DNA of 46,538 nt from Actinomycetota bacterium (GTDB lineage Bacteria; Actinomycetota; Actinomycetes; Acidothermales; Acidothermaceae). Shown here in pieces: positions 25,140 through 33,884 of this stretch. Made by a program: the position numbers and the translations under genes. Numbering within the stretch: position 1 is the first letter of the stretch; each line of letters opens with the position of its first letter. Below the pieces are notes generated by a model. It searched no databases and was not told where the DNA came from. It saw only the letters and a program-made list of their open reading frames with translations. The DNA lies in contig PLCK01000111.1 in NCBI GenBank assembly GCA_003134755.1, positions 680 through 47,217 of the forward strand, given 5' to 3'.

Positions 25140-25264
25140 TGGAGGACTCCTTGATTTCGGGCTGTCGCCCTGGTTGTTGTTGTGTCACCTCCTTTTTCGG
25201 TCACGCAGGTTAGGCAGTACGCGGTTGTTGTGTTCGGGTTAGGTAAGGCGCCGCAGCGGTGTGC

Positions 25265-26338
25265 TCAGCGCCCGAAGCTGGACATGATGTGGTCGAACTG
25301 CCACGGCGCCTGGGGGATCGACGAACAGCTGTCGCCGCCGGGAACGCCGAGCAAGCAGCCGTTCGCTGGGTCGGTCGCCTTGTCGCGGCCCACGGCCCAA
25401 AACGAGAGCTCGCCGATCTTGTGGACGGTGGCCCACTGGGTGACGTTCCGCGCATCGCCGAGAGTGAAGATCTCCGACGGGCCGGTCTCGCCTCCCGAAC
25501 CGTAGTCGTCGTACCCGAGCATCTCGGTCACGCCGACCATGCCCCATACCTGTGGACCCGAAAGGGTCGGATACAGGGTCCGCAGGAACCGGACCAGATC
25601 CCGAGCGGCGGCCTTGGTGTCGGTGGCCATCTCGTGAGCCTGGTCGTCGTAGTAGTCGAACGTCATGATGTTGACGATCCGGATCCGGGCGCTGTTCTCG
25701 ACGGCGTTTTGGAGGATGTGCTTGACGTTGTCCTCGATGCCCGTCGACGCGGTCGGAACTGTGTAGACGACCTGAACGGTCCGGTTGTGCTGCTCGGCCC
25801 AGTGCTGGAGCTCGGCGATCGCCTTGTTACGACGGTCGATGCCGGCCAGATTGTCGAGTGAGTGGTCCTCGACGTCCATGTCGAGGCGCGTCACGTCGTA
25901 GGTCGTGACGACCTTCTCGTACGCCAGCGCGATCTTGTGGACGTCGGCGCAGCTGTCGGCGATCTCGGTCGCGGTGTCGTCGGCACTGAAACCACCGAAC
26001 GACGGGACGACGTCCCCGCCCCGGGCCCGGATCTTGGCAATGTCGGCGCCATAGTGCGACTGTGCGACGGGAGTCGTCGGGTCGCCGTTCCACAGGATGT
26101 CGCATGAGCCCGTCGTCGCGGTCTGGAGGAACGCGAGCGTCAGGTATTTCGCGCCCGACGCCTTCGCGGCATCGGCCGGGCTGTCCGGGTTGTAGGCCTG
26201 AAAGTACGGGGCGAAGACGTGGCTCGGCAGCTTCGTGCCTTGACCGTCGGACGCGTAGGCCGAGCCGGCGAGCGCACCGGAGGCCAGCGCCGCCCCGGCG
26301 GTCGCAGCGACGTTGGCGAGCAACCTCGAACGGGACAT
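25265..26338 (-). CDS. Secreted GH18 chitinase-like glycoside hydrolase
   Basis: A 357-residue exported protein. The signal peptide ends near GSAYAS. The catalytic domain shows the GH18 SxGG motif as SFGG (113-116) and the DxDxE motif as D153-M-D155-V-E157, with E157 as the proton donor. Further landmarks are APYFQAYN near the start and MTFDYYDD. It should cleave beta-1,4-N-acetylglucosamine polymers such as chitin. There is no carbohydrate-binding module. A near-palindrome GTTAGG-AAA-CCTTAC sits about 32-46 bases upstream of the start and may be an operator. Confidence 0.9.
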   Translation of the reverse strand: MSRSRLLANVAATAGAALASGALAGSAYASDGQGTKLPSHVFAPYFQAYNPDSPADAAKASGAKYLTLAFLQTATTGSCDILWNGDPTTPVAQSHYGADIAKIRARGGDVVPSFGGFSADDTATEIADSCADVHKIALAYEKVVTTYDVTRLDMDVEDHSLDNLAGIDRRNKAIAELQHWAEQHNRTVQVVYTVPTASTGIEDNVKHILQNAVENSARIRIVNIMTFDYYDDQAHEMATDTKAAARDLVRFLRTLYPTLSGPQVWGMVGVTEMLGYDDYGSGGETGPSEIFTLGDARNVTQWATVHKIGELSFWAVGRDKATDPANGCLLGVPGGDSCSSIPQAPWQFDHIMSSFGR

Positions 26339-26369
26339 GGGAGCCAGCTTTCACCGCGACGCGAGCCCA

Positions 26370-26384
26370 GTTAGGAAACCTTAC
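26370..26384. promoter_or_regulatory. Near-perfect inverted repeat upstream of the GH18 gene
   Basis: GTTAGG-AAA-CCTTAC has six-base arms with one mismatch. It lies 32-46 bases before the GH18 start codon, where a repressor could block the promoter. The binding factor is not identified; it is not the DasR-type site. Confidence 0.4.
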
Positions 26385-26538
26385 AATTACTTGGCTGACG
26401 GTAGGTTCGCGCTCCGACCATGTCAAGGGTCAGGTCCAAACGGGCATCGACGTCTCGCGCAATGTCTACAGCTGGCGGTCGGCCTGCCGATGGGTCGGGT
26501 GAGCGTCCTTTCGGGCGTCGCTGGCCGTCGGAGGGTTC

Positions 26539-27426
26539 GTGACACTGGCACCAACCGAGCTCGGCCTGTTCGCCGCTCGGCTATGGCAGGCGACTGACGC
26601 CTTCGTGCTGTTTTTCGACGAAAGCGAGCGAGTGCTGGCCGCGAATGCCGCCGTGTGTGCGGCCATGGGCGCCGACGAGGTCAACGTGATCGGCGCCGAC
26701 GCCGACGTCGTGGTCGTGCCCCGCGAGGTTCCCGACCTGCGCCGGGCACTGCGCGGCGCCATTCGTTCAGGGTTGTCGTCCGCGCTCGAACTCGAGTTGT
26801 CGACGACCGACAACCAGCGCCGAAGCGTTGCGTGGTCGATCTCCCGGATATCGGAGTCACCGGCTGTCGTCGCCGCAATCGGCGTCGATGTCACGGCGAG
26901 GCGCAACGAACTCGACGTCCTGCGTAGCCGTTCGGTGACCGACGAACTGACCGGGCTGCCCAACCGGGCCGGGCTCGTCGAACAGCTGGCCACGCATGCC
27001 GGAAGCGGCGCGACCGTCGTCTTCTGCGACCTGAACGGGTTCAAGGCGATCAACGACACGCACGGCCACGCCGCGGGCGACGCCGTCCTCGTCCAGATTG
27101 GCCGTCGGCTGACGAGGACCGTTCGGGGCGAGGACTTCGTTGCCCGACTCGGCGGTGACGAGTTCGTGATCGTCGTCCCGCCCGACCCGCACTCCGATTT
27201 CGAGGCGCTCGCGCGAAGACTGCTGCGAGCCACGGATCAACCTCTGATCCTGCCCGGACCGATCGTGGCGAGCGTCGGAATGTCCATCGGCATGGCGACA
27301 CTGGAGGCGGGAGCCGACCCCGCAACGGTCCTCACGATCGCCGATCAGAACATGTACCTGATGAAGTCACGTCGCACAACGCACACGACCGCAATGCCGG
27401 ACGCCGAGGACGCCGCACTGCGTTAG
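26539..27426 (+). CDS. Soluble PAS-like/GGDEF diguanylate cyclase
   Basis: A 295-residue cytoplasmic protein. Residues 10-120 look like a PAS domain (AFVLFFDESERVLAANAAVC, ending in DVTARR). The GGDEF domain follows; its motif GGDEF lies at about 205-209, with RGED five residues before it as the RxxD inhibitory site. FCDLNGFKAINDTHGHAAGD is intact. It should synthesise c-di-GMP in response to a signal sensed by the PAS domain. The start is GTG 26539. It is transcribed alone and divergent from the GH18 gene. Confidence 0.9.
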   Translation: MTLAPTELGLFAARLWQATDAFVLFFDESERVLAANAAVCAAMGADEVNVIGADADVVVVPREVPDLRRALRGAIRSGLSSALELELSTTDNQRRSVAWSISRISESPAVVAAIGVDVTARRNELDVLRSRSVTDELTGLPNRAGLVEQLATHAGSGATVVFCDLNGFKAINDTHGHAAGDAVLVQIGRRLTRTVRGEDFVARLGGDEFVIVVPPDPHSDFEALARRLLRATDQPLILPGPIVASVGMSIGMATLEAGADPATVLTIADQNMYLMKSRRTTHTTAMPDAEDAALR

Positions 27427-27468
27427 TCGCGACGGCTTTGCGGCCACCCGTTTCCGAGCCAGCCCGAC

Positions 27469-28248
27469 TTACGGCGAGTTCTTGGTGATCGACCAGCCGC
27501 CGTCGACGAGTAGATCCGCGCCGGTGATGTACGACGCGTCGTCCGATGCCAGGAAAGCGACGGCTGAGGCCACCTCGGCAGCCGTACCCAACCGGCCAAG
27601 CGCGGTGGCACGTTCGGCCGCTTCGATGCCGCTCGGCTCGACGTCGTCCCACAACTGGGTTCGGATCGGCCCGGGCAGCACCGCGTTGACGCGGACTGCT
27701 GGGCCGTACTCGACGGCGAGCTGCCGGACGAGTGCGCAAATCGCGCCCTTGCTTGCCGCGTACGCCGGGTGGCCGGGGAGGCCGAACAGCGCGTGGACGC
27801 TCGAGCTCGCTATGAGCGAACCGCGGCGTTCGACCAGGTCGCCCATGAACGTGCGGGCGGCCAGGTAGAGGCCGGTGAGGTTGACGGCGATCTGTGCGTT
27901 CCAGTCGTCGAGTTCGAGGTCGGTGGCCGAGCCGCGATGCAGGATGAACGCGTTCGAGAACACGACGTCGGCAGGTCCGGCCACGTCGCGGGTGCGAGCG
28001 GCGAGTGCGGCCCAAGCGGTCTCCGACGACACATCGGTATGCGTGTAGTGCGCGCTACCGCCGGCGCCGACGATCTCGGCGCACAGTGCCTCGCCCTGCG
28101 TGTCGGCGATATCGGCCACGATGACGGTGGCGCCTTCGGCACCGAGGCGCAGCGCGGTCGCCGCACCGATCCCGGCCGCTCCGCCGGTCACGACGACGAT
28201 CTTGCCTTCGAACCGTCTCGTCGCCGTGATGGTTGCTCCCTCAGGCAA
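27469..28248 (-). CDS. Short-chain dehydrogenase/reductase
   Basis: A classical SDR of about 253-274 residues depending on the start. It has VVTGGAAGIGAATALRLG (cofactor motif TGxxxGxG), ASSSVHA with the catalytic Ser, YAASKGA with Tyr and Lys, and ends DLLVDGGWSITK as typical. The start is uncertain. Possible starts are ATG 28293 or TTG 28248, neither with a Shine-Dalgarno. GGGAG sits ideally before an in-frame ATC at 28230, right after the cupin stop. The gene overlaps or abuts the cupin gene and is co-transcribed with it and the LysE gene. The substrate is unknown. Confidence 0.88.
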   Translation of the reverse strand: MPEGATITATRRFEGKIVVVTGGAAGIGAATALRLGAEGATVIVADIADTQGEALCAEIVGAGGSAHYTHTDVSSETAWAALAARTRDVAGPADVVFSNAFILHRGSATDLELDDWNAQIAVNLTGLYLAARTFMGDLVERRGSLIASSSVHALFGLPGHPAYAASKGAICALVRQLAVEYGPAVRVNAVLPGPIRTQLWDDVEPSGIEAAERATALGRLGTAAEVASAVAFLASDDASYITGADLLVDGGWSITKNSP

Positions 28249-28636
28249 GTTCGTGACCGGTCGTGCTGTCAACGTAGTCAGGGATGACGCCATCGTGGCT
28301 GTCGCCCGTGCTCGACGTTCCGGACGGCTCGAACATCAGAACGGCTCCGCCCGGTGACGTCGGCTTGTGTTCGATGCCCTTCGGGACGACGAATACATCG
28401 CCTTCCTTGAGTACGACGGTGGTCTCGGTGCCGACGGAATCGCGCATCGCGATGTCGAACCGCCCGCGCAGCACGAGGAAGAACTCGTCCGTGTCGTCGT
28501 GGGTGTGCCACACATGGTCGCCCGCGGTGTGCGCGATCTTTACGTCGTAGTCGTTCATCGTGGCGACGACACGCGGGCTGTAGACGGCATCGAATGACGC
28601 CAGGGCGGCCGGAAGATTCACACTCTTTGCTTCCAC
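28241..28636 (-). CDS. Single-domain cupin protein
   Basis: A 131-residue cupin. Motif 1 is seen as HVWHTHDDTDEFFLVLRG, giving two His and a Glu as metal ligands, and motif 2 as GDVFVVPKGIEHKP with the fourth ligand His. Cupins of this size include isomerases, dioxygenases and storage-like binding proteins. Its GTG start at 28636 follows AGGAGAAG by a good spacing. It lies 12 bases downstream of the LysE gene and runs into the SDR gene, suggesting a joint small-molecule pathway. Confidence 0.85.
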   Translation of the reverse strand: MEAKSVNLPAALASFDAVYSPRVVATMNDYDVKIAHTAGDHVWHTHDDTDEFFLVLRGRFDIAMRDSVGTETTVVLKEGDVFVVPKGIEHKPTSPGGAVLMFEPSGTSSTGDSHDGVIPDYVDSTTGHELA

Positions 28637-28648
28637 AGCGGACTTCTC

Positions 28649-29272
28649 CTAGGACTCGACGGCCAGCCGAACGCCGAAGGCGACGAGTACGGCTCCGGTC
28701 GCACGGTCGAGCCGGCGGCGGATCTGGGCGTCGTCCATCCACGACGTGACCTTGCCGGCCAGCAGGAGCAGGACGCCGAAGTACACGGCCGTCTCGACGA
28801 CGAACACGGCTCCGAGAAGGAGCGACGTCGCGCCGATGGGTTGCCCGTGCGGGATGAATCCCGGCAGGAAGGTTACGAAGAAGACGCCTACCTTGGGGTT
28901 GAGCAGATCGGTGGCCAGACCTGCGCCGAAGCCGGTGCCCAGCACACTGCGTCGTTTGACTTCACCGGTTGTGGCTTGCGGGCGGCCGGCTGTCCTGGTG
29001 CGGAATGACTGGATACCCAGCCAGACCAGATACCCGGCGCCGGCGATCCGAAGGGCGGTGTAGCCGTCGTGGCTGGCGCGGAGCAGAGCCGACAGGCCGA
29101 GCGCGGCGGCGGCCACCCAGATCATGAGCCCGCTGAGAACGCCGCCGACGCACAACGCCGCGCGGCGACGACCGTCGCGGAGCAGGGTGCGAAGCACGAC
29201 GAGGGTGTCGGGGCCGGGCAGCAGGACGAGCAGGGTTGCGGCGACGCCGAAACTCAGGAGCGCGGTCAGCAT
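28649..29272 (-). CDS. LysE/RhtB-family amino-acid exporter
   Basis: A 207-residue membrane protein with about six helices. The family signature is present: LLPGPDTLVVLRTLLRDGRR near the start and LLNPKVGVFFVTFLPGF in the middle. It would export amino acids or related metabolites. ATG 29272 was chosen since the longer upstream frame is antisense to the LacI gene. It is the first gene of the operon with the cupin and SDR genes and is divergent from the LacI gene, with 97 bases between their starts. Confidence 0.9.
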   Translation of the reverse strand: MLTALLSFGVAATLLVLLPGPDTLVVLRTLLRDGRRRAALCVGGVLSGLMIWVAAAALGLSALLRASHDGYTALRIAGAGYLVWLGIQSFRTRTAGRPQATTGEVKRRSVLGTGFGAGLATDLLNPKVGVFFVTFLPGFIPHGQPIGATSLLLGAVFVVETAVYFGVLLLLAGKVTSWMDDAQIRRRLDRATGAVLVAFGVRLAVES

Positions 29273-29369
29273 AAGAACAGTCTGCCGGTCGATCGCCGTG
29301 GGCTGCCACCCACTTCGTGGGACGATGCGGCGACACGGTCGAGCGCCGGTCGCCGAGGACAGGAGGCCG

Positions 29370-30398
29370 ATGGCCGAGCCCAGAACCGCCAGGCCGGGCA
29401 GCCGTCCCACGGTGTGGGCGGTGGCCGCGGCGGCGGGTGTGTCCAAGACGACGGTTTCGCGGGTCCTCACCGGATCGCCACGGGTGAGCACCGAGGCCCG
29501 GGAGGCCGTCACGAAAGCCATCGACGAACTCGGTTACATACCGAATCGAGCGGCCCGTTCCCTCGTCACGCGGCGAACGGACACGATCGCGCTGATCGTC
29601 TCCGAACCGGAAGCGCGGCTGTTCTCCGAGCCGTTCTTCGCGGGCACCGTTCGGGGCATCAATCAGACGCTCGCGCGGACTGAGTATGCCTTCGTATTGC
29701 TCAGTTGCGAGGGCGATACGTCCCGGGTGGAGCGCTACGTCAGGAACGGACACGCGGACGGCGTGATCTTGATGTCGTCGCACCGGCAAGACCCGCTGCT
29801 GCCGTTGCTGAGCAACTCGAAGATACCGGCCGTGCTGACCGGTCGGCCGTTTCCCGGTACCACGTTTCCGTACGTCGACGCCGACAACAGAAACGGCGCG
29901 GCCGAAGCGGTCGCGCACCTCGTCGCACGCGGCCGTCGCAACATTGCCACCATTGCTGGGCCGGCAGACATGCCCGTCGGCGTCGACCGCCTCGACGGAT
30001 TCCGAGATGCGCTACCTGCATCGGCGAAACGCTCGTGGCGCCGCATGGTCGCGCACGGTGACTTCAGCGAGGACAGCGGCGAGCGCGCGATGCACGAGTT
30101 GCTTGCCCGAGTCCCAGACATCGACGCCGTGTTTGCTGCGAGCGACCTCATGGCCATCGGTGCAATGCGCATGCTGCGGGCAGCAGGGAAGCGGGTTCCG
30201 CGCGACGTCGCCATCGTCGGATTCGACGACTCGCACTACGCGCGGCTCGCCGATCCACAGTTGACGACGGTTCGGCAACCGATGGAGGAGATCGGGCGGG
30301 CGCTCGCCGCCGTGCTCCTCACCCAGCTCGATGACCCAACTCGTCGACCGGCGTCGCTCATCGTTCCGACCGAACTGATCGTGCGAGGGTCGACCTAG
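29370..30398 (+). CDS. LacI-family transcriptional regulator
   Basis: A 342-residue repressor. The HTH is at residues 14-35 (VWAVAAAAGVSKTTVSRVL), followed by the hinge helix (NRAARSLVTRRT) and the periplasmic-binding-like sensor domain with FAASDLMAIGAMRMLRAAG and IVGFDDSHYA. The ATG at 29370 follows AGGAGG with three bases between. Its 3' end faces the GH1 gene of the sugar operon, and operator-like palindromes TGGGcACGTTCCCA lie upstream of the binding-protein and kinase genes. It is therefore the likely regulator of beta-glucoside use, with a sugar or glucose-derived inducer (inference). Confidence 0.92.
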   Translation: MAEPRTARPGSRPTVWAVAAAAGVSKTTVSRVLTGSPRVSTEAREAVTKAIDELGYIPNRAARSLVTRRTDTIALIVSEPEARLFSEPFFAGTVRGINQTLARTEYAFVLLSCEGDTSRVERYVRNGHADGVILMSSHRQDPLLPLLSNSKIPAVLTGRPFPGTTFPYVDADNRNGAAEAVAHLVARGRRNIATIAGPADMPVGVDRLDGFRDALPASAKRSWRRMVAHGDFSEDSGERAMHELLARVPDIDAVFAASDLMAIGAMRMLRAAGKRVPRDVAIVGFDDSHYARLADPQLTTVRQPMEEIGRALAAVLLTQLDDPTRRPASLIVPTELIVRGST

Positions 30399-30408
30399 AC
30401 GCAGGAGC

Positions 30409-31851
30409 CTACGGTGTCGGCACGGCGTTGTTGCGCGCCGTCCGGGCGAAGAACTTGCCGCTGTCCTTGGTGGTTCGCTCCTGCGAATCGAAATCGACGT
30501 AGACGACACCGAACCGCTTGGAGTACCCGTACGACCACTCGAAGTTGTCCAGCAACGACCAGACGTAGTAGCCGCGGACGTCGGCGCCGTCGGCTATCGC
30601 GTCATGAACGGCAGCGAAGTGTTCGCCGAGGTATTGCACCCGCTCGGGGTCGTGCACCTGCCCGTCGGCGTCGACGACGTCGTCATAGGCTGCGCCATTC
30701 TCGGTGATGTACATCGGCGTGTGGTGATCGCTCCACAATCGTGCGAGCAGGTCGCGTAGCCCGGTGGCGTCGACGGGCCACCCCATCGCGGTGTGCCGTC
30801 CAGGCCGGTCGAGGAACTGGACGTCGGCGCAGCCCGGCCATGGATCGCCGGCGCCGTCGCCATGGCCGTCGGCATGTGCACGCGGCTTCACGCCGTCGTA
30901 GTGCGCGACGATCACCGGGTTGTAGTAGTTCACTCCGAGGACGTCGATGGGCGTCGCGATGATCGGCAGGTCGCCGTCCTGGACGTGGCTCCAGTCGGAT
31001 ACCTCGGCCGTGAAGGCCCGCACGTCGTCGGGGTAGCGACCGCGAAACAGCGGGTCGAGCCAGATCCGGTTCTGCAGCCCGTCGACCTTGCTGGCCGCCC
31101 GCGCGTCGTCAGCCGACGACGTCGCCGGCCGCGCGACGGCCGGGTTGAGAGTGATCGCGAGCTGTGCCTTCGCCGGCAACGCCGCACGCAACGCCTGTAT
31201 CGCCAGACCGTGCCCCAGCAGGAGATGGTGGACGGCGGCGAGCGCCTCTGCACCGTCGGTGTGACCTGGGGCGTGCACGCCGGCGGCGTAGCCCAGAAAG
31301 GCTGAGCACCACGGTTCGTTCAGCGTTGTCCAGTATGCGACCCGGTCACCGAGTGCGTCGGCCATGACCGCGGCGTAGTCGGCGAAGCGGTACGCGGTAT
31401 CGCGGACGGTCCAACCACCCGCGTCTTGCAGTTCTTGCGGCAGGTCCCAGTGGTAGAGCGTCAACGTCGGGGTGATGTTGCGGGCAAGCAGCTCGTCGAC
31501 CAGGCGGGAGTAGAAATCGATACCTTCGCGGTTGATGGGTCCGGTGCCGGTGGGGATGACACGCGACCATGACGTCGAGAAGCGGTAGGCAGCGGCACCG
31601 AGCTCGGCCATGAGTGCCACGTCGTCGCGGTAGCGGTGGTAGTGGTCGGCCGCGACGTCGCCGGTGTCGCCGGCGAAGACCTTGCCGGGCGTGTGGCTGA
31701 ACGTGTCCCAGATGGACGGCGTCCGGCCGCCTTCGGCCGCGCCTCCCTCGATCTGGTAGGCCGCAGTCGCCGTCCCCCAGACGAAGCCGTCCGGAAAGAC
31801 GAGCGCGGACCCCTCGACGGTTGAGTCCTCCACCGCATCGAGCTGAGTCAT
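30409..31851 (-). CDS. GH1 beta-glucosidase
   Basis: A 480-residue glycoside hydrolase family 1 enzyme of normal length. It begins FPDGFVWGTATAAYQIEGG, carries the acid/base Glu179 in TLNEPWC and the nucleophile Glu384 in YITENGAAYDD. YVDFDSQERTTKDS near the end is also typical. It is cytoplasmic and cleaves beta-glucosides such as cellobiose taken up by the ABC transporter. Its ATG overlaps the permease stop (ATGA), giving translational coupling. It is the last gene of the binding-protein-permease-permease-GH1 operon. Confidence 0.95.
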   Translation of the reverse strand: MTQLDAVEDSTVEGSALVFPDGFVWGTATAAYQIEGGAAEGGRTPSIWDTFSHTPGKVFAGDTGDVAADHYHRYRDDVALMAELGAAAYRFSTSWSRVIPTGTGPINREGIDFYSRLVDELLARNITPTLTLYHWDLPQELQDAGGWTVRDTAYRFADYAAVMADALGDRVAYWTTLNEPWCSAFLGYAAGVHAPGHTDGAEALAAVHHLLLGHGLAIQALRAALPAKAQLAITLNPAVARPATSSADDARAASKVDGLQNRIWLDPLFRGRYPDDVRAFTAEVSDWSHVQDGDLPIIATPIDVLGVNYYNPVIVAHYDGVKPRAHADGHGDGAGDPWPGCADVQFLDRPGRHTAMGWPVDATGLRDLLARLWSDHHTPMYITENGAAYDDVVDADGQVHDPERVQYLGEHFAAVHDAIADGADVRGYYVWSLLDNFEWSYGYSKRFGVVYVDFDSQERTTKDSGKFFARTARNNAVPTP

Positions 31852-32753
31852 CCCTTTACCGCTCCCTGCATGATTCCTCCGACAATCTGGCGCCCCAGCA
31901 GGGCGAATACGACGAGCACGGGGAAGGTTCCGAGGAGAGTGCCTCCCATGATGACGGCTTGTTGTGGGATGTACCCGGATCCGAGGCCGGCGAGACCGAC
32001 CTGGACCGTCGGATTGCGGCTGGTCAAAGCGAGCAACGGCCAGAAGAAGTCGTTCCATGACGCCAGAAACGTGAGCATTCCTAATACTGCCATCGCGGGC
32101 CGCGCGATAGGGACGACGATCGACCGAAAGATGCGAAACGTCGAGGCGCCGTCGACCCAGCCGGCTTCGAGGATCTCGGTCGGAATCGCGTTCGTCAGGT
32201 ACTGCCGCATGAAGAACACGCCGAAGGCCGACACCAGAGTCGGGAGAACGACTGATTGGAGGTGGTTTACCCAGTGCAGCTTGGCGATCAGCAGGAACAG
32301 CGGGATCACGCCGAGCTGCGGCGGAATTGCCATGGTCGCGATCGTGAGTGCGAGCAGTGCGCGGCTCCCCCGGAAGCGCAGCTTCGCGAACGCGAAACCA
32401 CTGAGGGTGCAAAACAGCACGGTCCCGATCGCCGTGCAGCCGGACACGATCAAGGAGTTCACGATTGCTTTCAGCAACGGCTGCTCGTGCAGGGCGAGCC
32501 GGATGTTGTGGAACATCGACGAGTTGGGCAGAAACGGAGGCGGCACCTGCGCCATCTCATGGTTCGTGTGCGACGCGATGATCATCGTGTAGTAGAGCGG
32601 GAACACGGCAACGACGGTTGTGATCGCAAGAATGAGATACGTATAAGGCCCGGCGGTGAACTGCCGGCCGGCGCGCGTGCCACGAATGCGGAGCCGGCCG
32701 GGCGCCCCGGCCTCGGTGTTCGAGTTCCCAGGATTCAGTGTCTGCGTCGCCAT
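31848..32753 (-). CDS. Sugar ABC transporter permease, MalG type
   Basis: A 301-residue inner membrane protein with six helices and the cytoplasmic EAA loop EAGWVDGASTFRIFRSIVVP, which contacts the ATPase. It belongs to the carbohydrate uptake transporter-1 family. ATG 32753 follows AGGAAGG at a good distance. It is paired with the permease just upstream, from which it starts 11 bases downstream, and its stop overlaps the GH1 start. Confidence 0.92.
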   Translation of the reverse strand: MATQTLNPGNSNTEAGAPGRLRIRGTRAGRQFTAGPYTYLILAITTVVAVFPLYYTMIIASHTNHEMAQVPPPFLPNSSMFHNIRLALHEQPLLKAIVNSLIVSGCTAIGTVLFCTLSGFAFAKLRFRGSRALLALTIATMAIPPQLGVIPLFLLIAKLHWVNHLQSVVLPTLVSAFGVFFMRQYLTNAIPTEILEAGWVDGASTFRIFRSIVVPIARPAMAVLGMLTFLASWNDFFWPLLALTSRNPTVQVGLAGLGSGYIPQQAVIMGGTLLGTFPVLVVFALLGRQIVGGIMQGAVKG

Positions 32754-32764
32754 CGTCTGCCTTC

Positions 32765-33724
32765 CTATCCGCGTCGCGAACGTCCGCGTGCGAGCGCGGC
32801 ATTGATGCACACCAGGACGACGATGATGAGCAGCATCGTCCAGGCTGTTGCCGCCGCCTGGCCGAGGTGGAAGTTCGTCCAGCCCTGCTGGTACATGAAG
32901 AGCGCGAGCGTCTGATATTGATGCTCCCCGCCACCGTTCGTTGTGCCATCACCTGCGAACAGGTACGGCTCGGCGAACATCTGCATCGCACCGATCGTCG
33001 ACAGCACGATCGTGAAGAGGATCGTCGGTCGTAGCGCAGGCACGGTCACGTTGCGGAACTGCTGCCAGCGGTTGCTGCCGTCGATTGCGGCCGCCTCGTA
33101 CAGCTCGCTGGGAATGGATTGCATGGCGGCGAGATAGATCAGCGCGTTGTAGCCGGTCCAACGCCAGGTCACGATCGCCGATATTGCTACCTGAGACTGC
33201 CAACGAGTGCCGTTCGTCCAGTTCGTGTGATGCACCCCGAGCAGGTGTAGGAACCAGTTGATAAGGCCATAGTCGCGCCCGAACAGCTGTGCGAAGATGA
33301 GCGTCGCTGCGACGACTGACGTGGCGTACGGCATGAGCATCGCGACCCGGAAGAACGTGCGGCCACGCATCTTGTAGTTCAGCAGATGCGCGAGGCCGAG
33401 GGCCATGCACAGTTGCGGAACCGTCGAGATGACGCCGATCGAAAGCGTGTTGCGTAGTGCGTTCCAGAAGAACTCGTTGTGCCACAGTGCGACGTAGTTG
33501 TGCAGCCCGATCCACGTCGAGTGATGCAGGTTCTCGAGGTTGACGCTGTGCAGCGAAACCCAGCCGGTGTAGATGAGCGGGTAGAGACCGAATGCGCCGA
33601 ATACCAGGAAGAACGGTGACACGTACGCATAGGCAGCTCGCGAGCCGAGAGCACTGGCTCGCTTTCTCCGAGCCCCGACCCGCGTTGTGCGCAGGTCGTG
33701 GGCCGGCTCGCTCAGAGCTGTCAT
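32765..33724 (-). CDS. Sugar ABC transporter permease, MalF type
   Basis: A 319-residue inner membrane protein with six helices. The N-terminal helix is YAYVSPFFLVFGAFGLYPL, and the EAA loop reads EAAAIDGSNRWQQFRNVTVP. Together with the MalG-type permease it forms the translocation channel for the sugar. No ATPase gene is in the cluster; in actinobacteria such importers share an MsiK-type ATPase. A repeat and hairpin region lies between it and the binding-protein gene. Confidence 0.92.
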   Translation of the reverse strand: MTALSEPAHDLRTTRVGARRKRASALGSRAAYAYVSPFFLVFGAFGLYPLIYTGWVSLHSVNLENLHHSTWIGLHNYVALWHNEFFWNALRNTLSIGVISTVPQLCMALGLAHLLNYKMRGRTFFRVAMLMPYATSVVAATLIFAQLFGRDYGLINWFLHLLGVHHTNWTNGTRWQSQVAISAIVTWRWTGYNALIYLAAMQSIPSELYEAAAIDGSNRWQQFRNVTVPALRPTILFTIVLSTIGAMQMFAEPYLFAGDGTTNGGGEHQYQTLALFMYQQGWTNFHLGQAAATAWTMLLIIVVLVCINAALARGRSRRG

Positions 33725-33740
33725 TCGATTCCCTTTGTGC

Positions 33741-33784
33741 GGCCTGGCGACGGGGCGGCCTGGCGACTGTGCGGGCCTGGCGAC
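33741..33784. repeat. Three copies of GGCCTGGCGAC between binding-protein and permease genes
   Basis: Identical 11-base units at 33741-33751, 33757-33767 and 33774-33784, spaced by 16 and 17 bases. They lie just before the permease start, in the transcribed leader between two operon genes. They may pair with nearby GCCGCCAGG to form RNA structure. Confidence 0.7.
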
Positions 33785-33848
33785 ACCCCCAGGGAGGGGA
33801 TCCCGGGGATGCCGCCAGGTCGATCTGCTGGACCTGTCCGGTCACGGT

Positions 33849-33872
33849 CCCGGCGAGCCTAAGCTCGCCGGG
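33849..33872 (-). terminator. Intercistronic hairpin after the binding-protein gene
   Basis: Arms CCCGGCGAGC and GCTCGCCGGG pair perfectly over ten bases with loop CTAA. It starts 13 bases past the binding-protein stop and is not followed by a T-run. This fits a partial terminator or mRNA-stabilising stem that raises binding protein over permease. Confidence 0.7.
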
Positions 33873-33884
33873 CCCGCTACCGGA

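Noticed and set aside
25185..25195. TCACCTCCTTT on the plus strand, like the 3' end of a 16S rRNA gene
   Set aside because: No other rRNA sequence surrounds it; it is simply the complement of a perfect Shine-Dalgarno on the minus strand.
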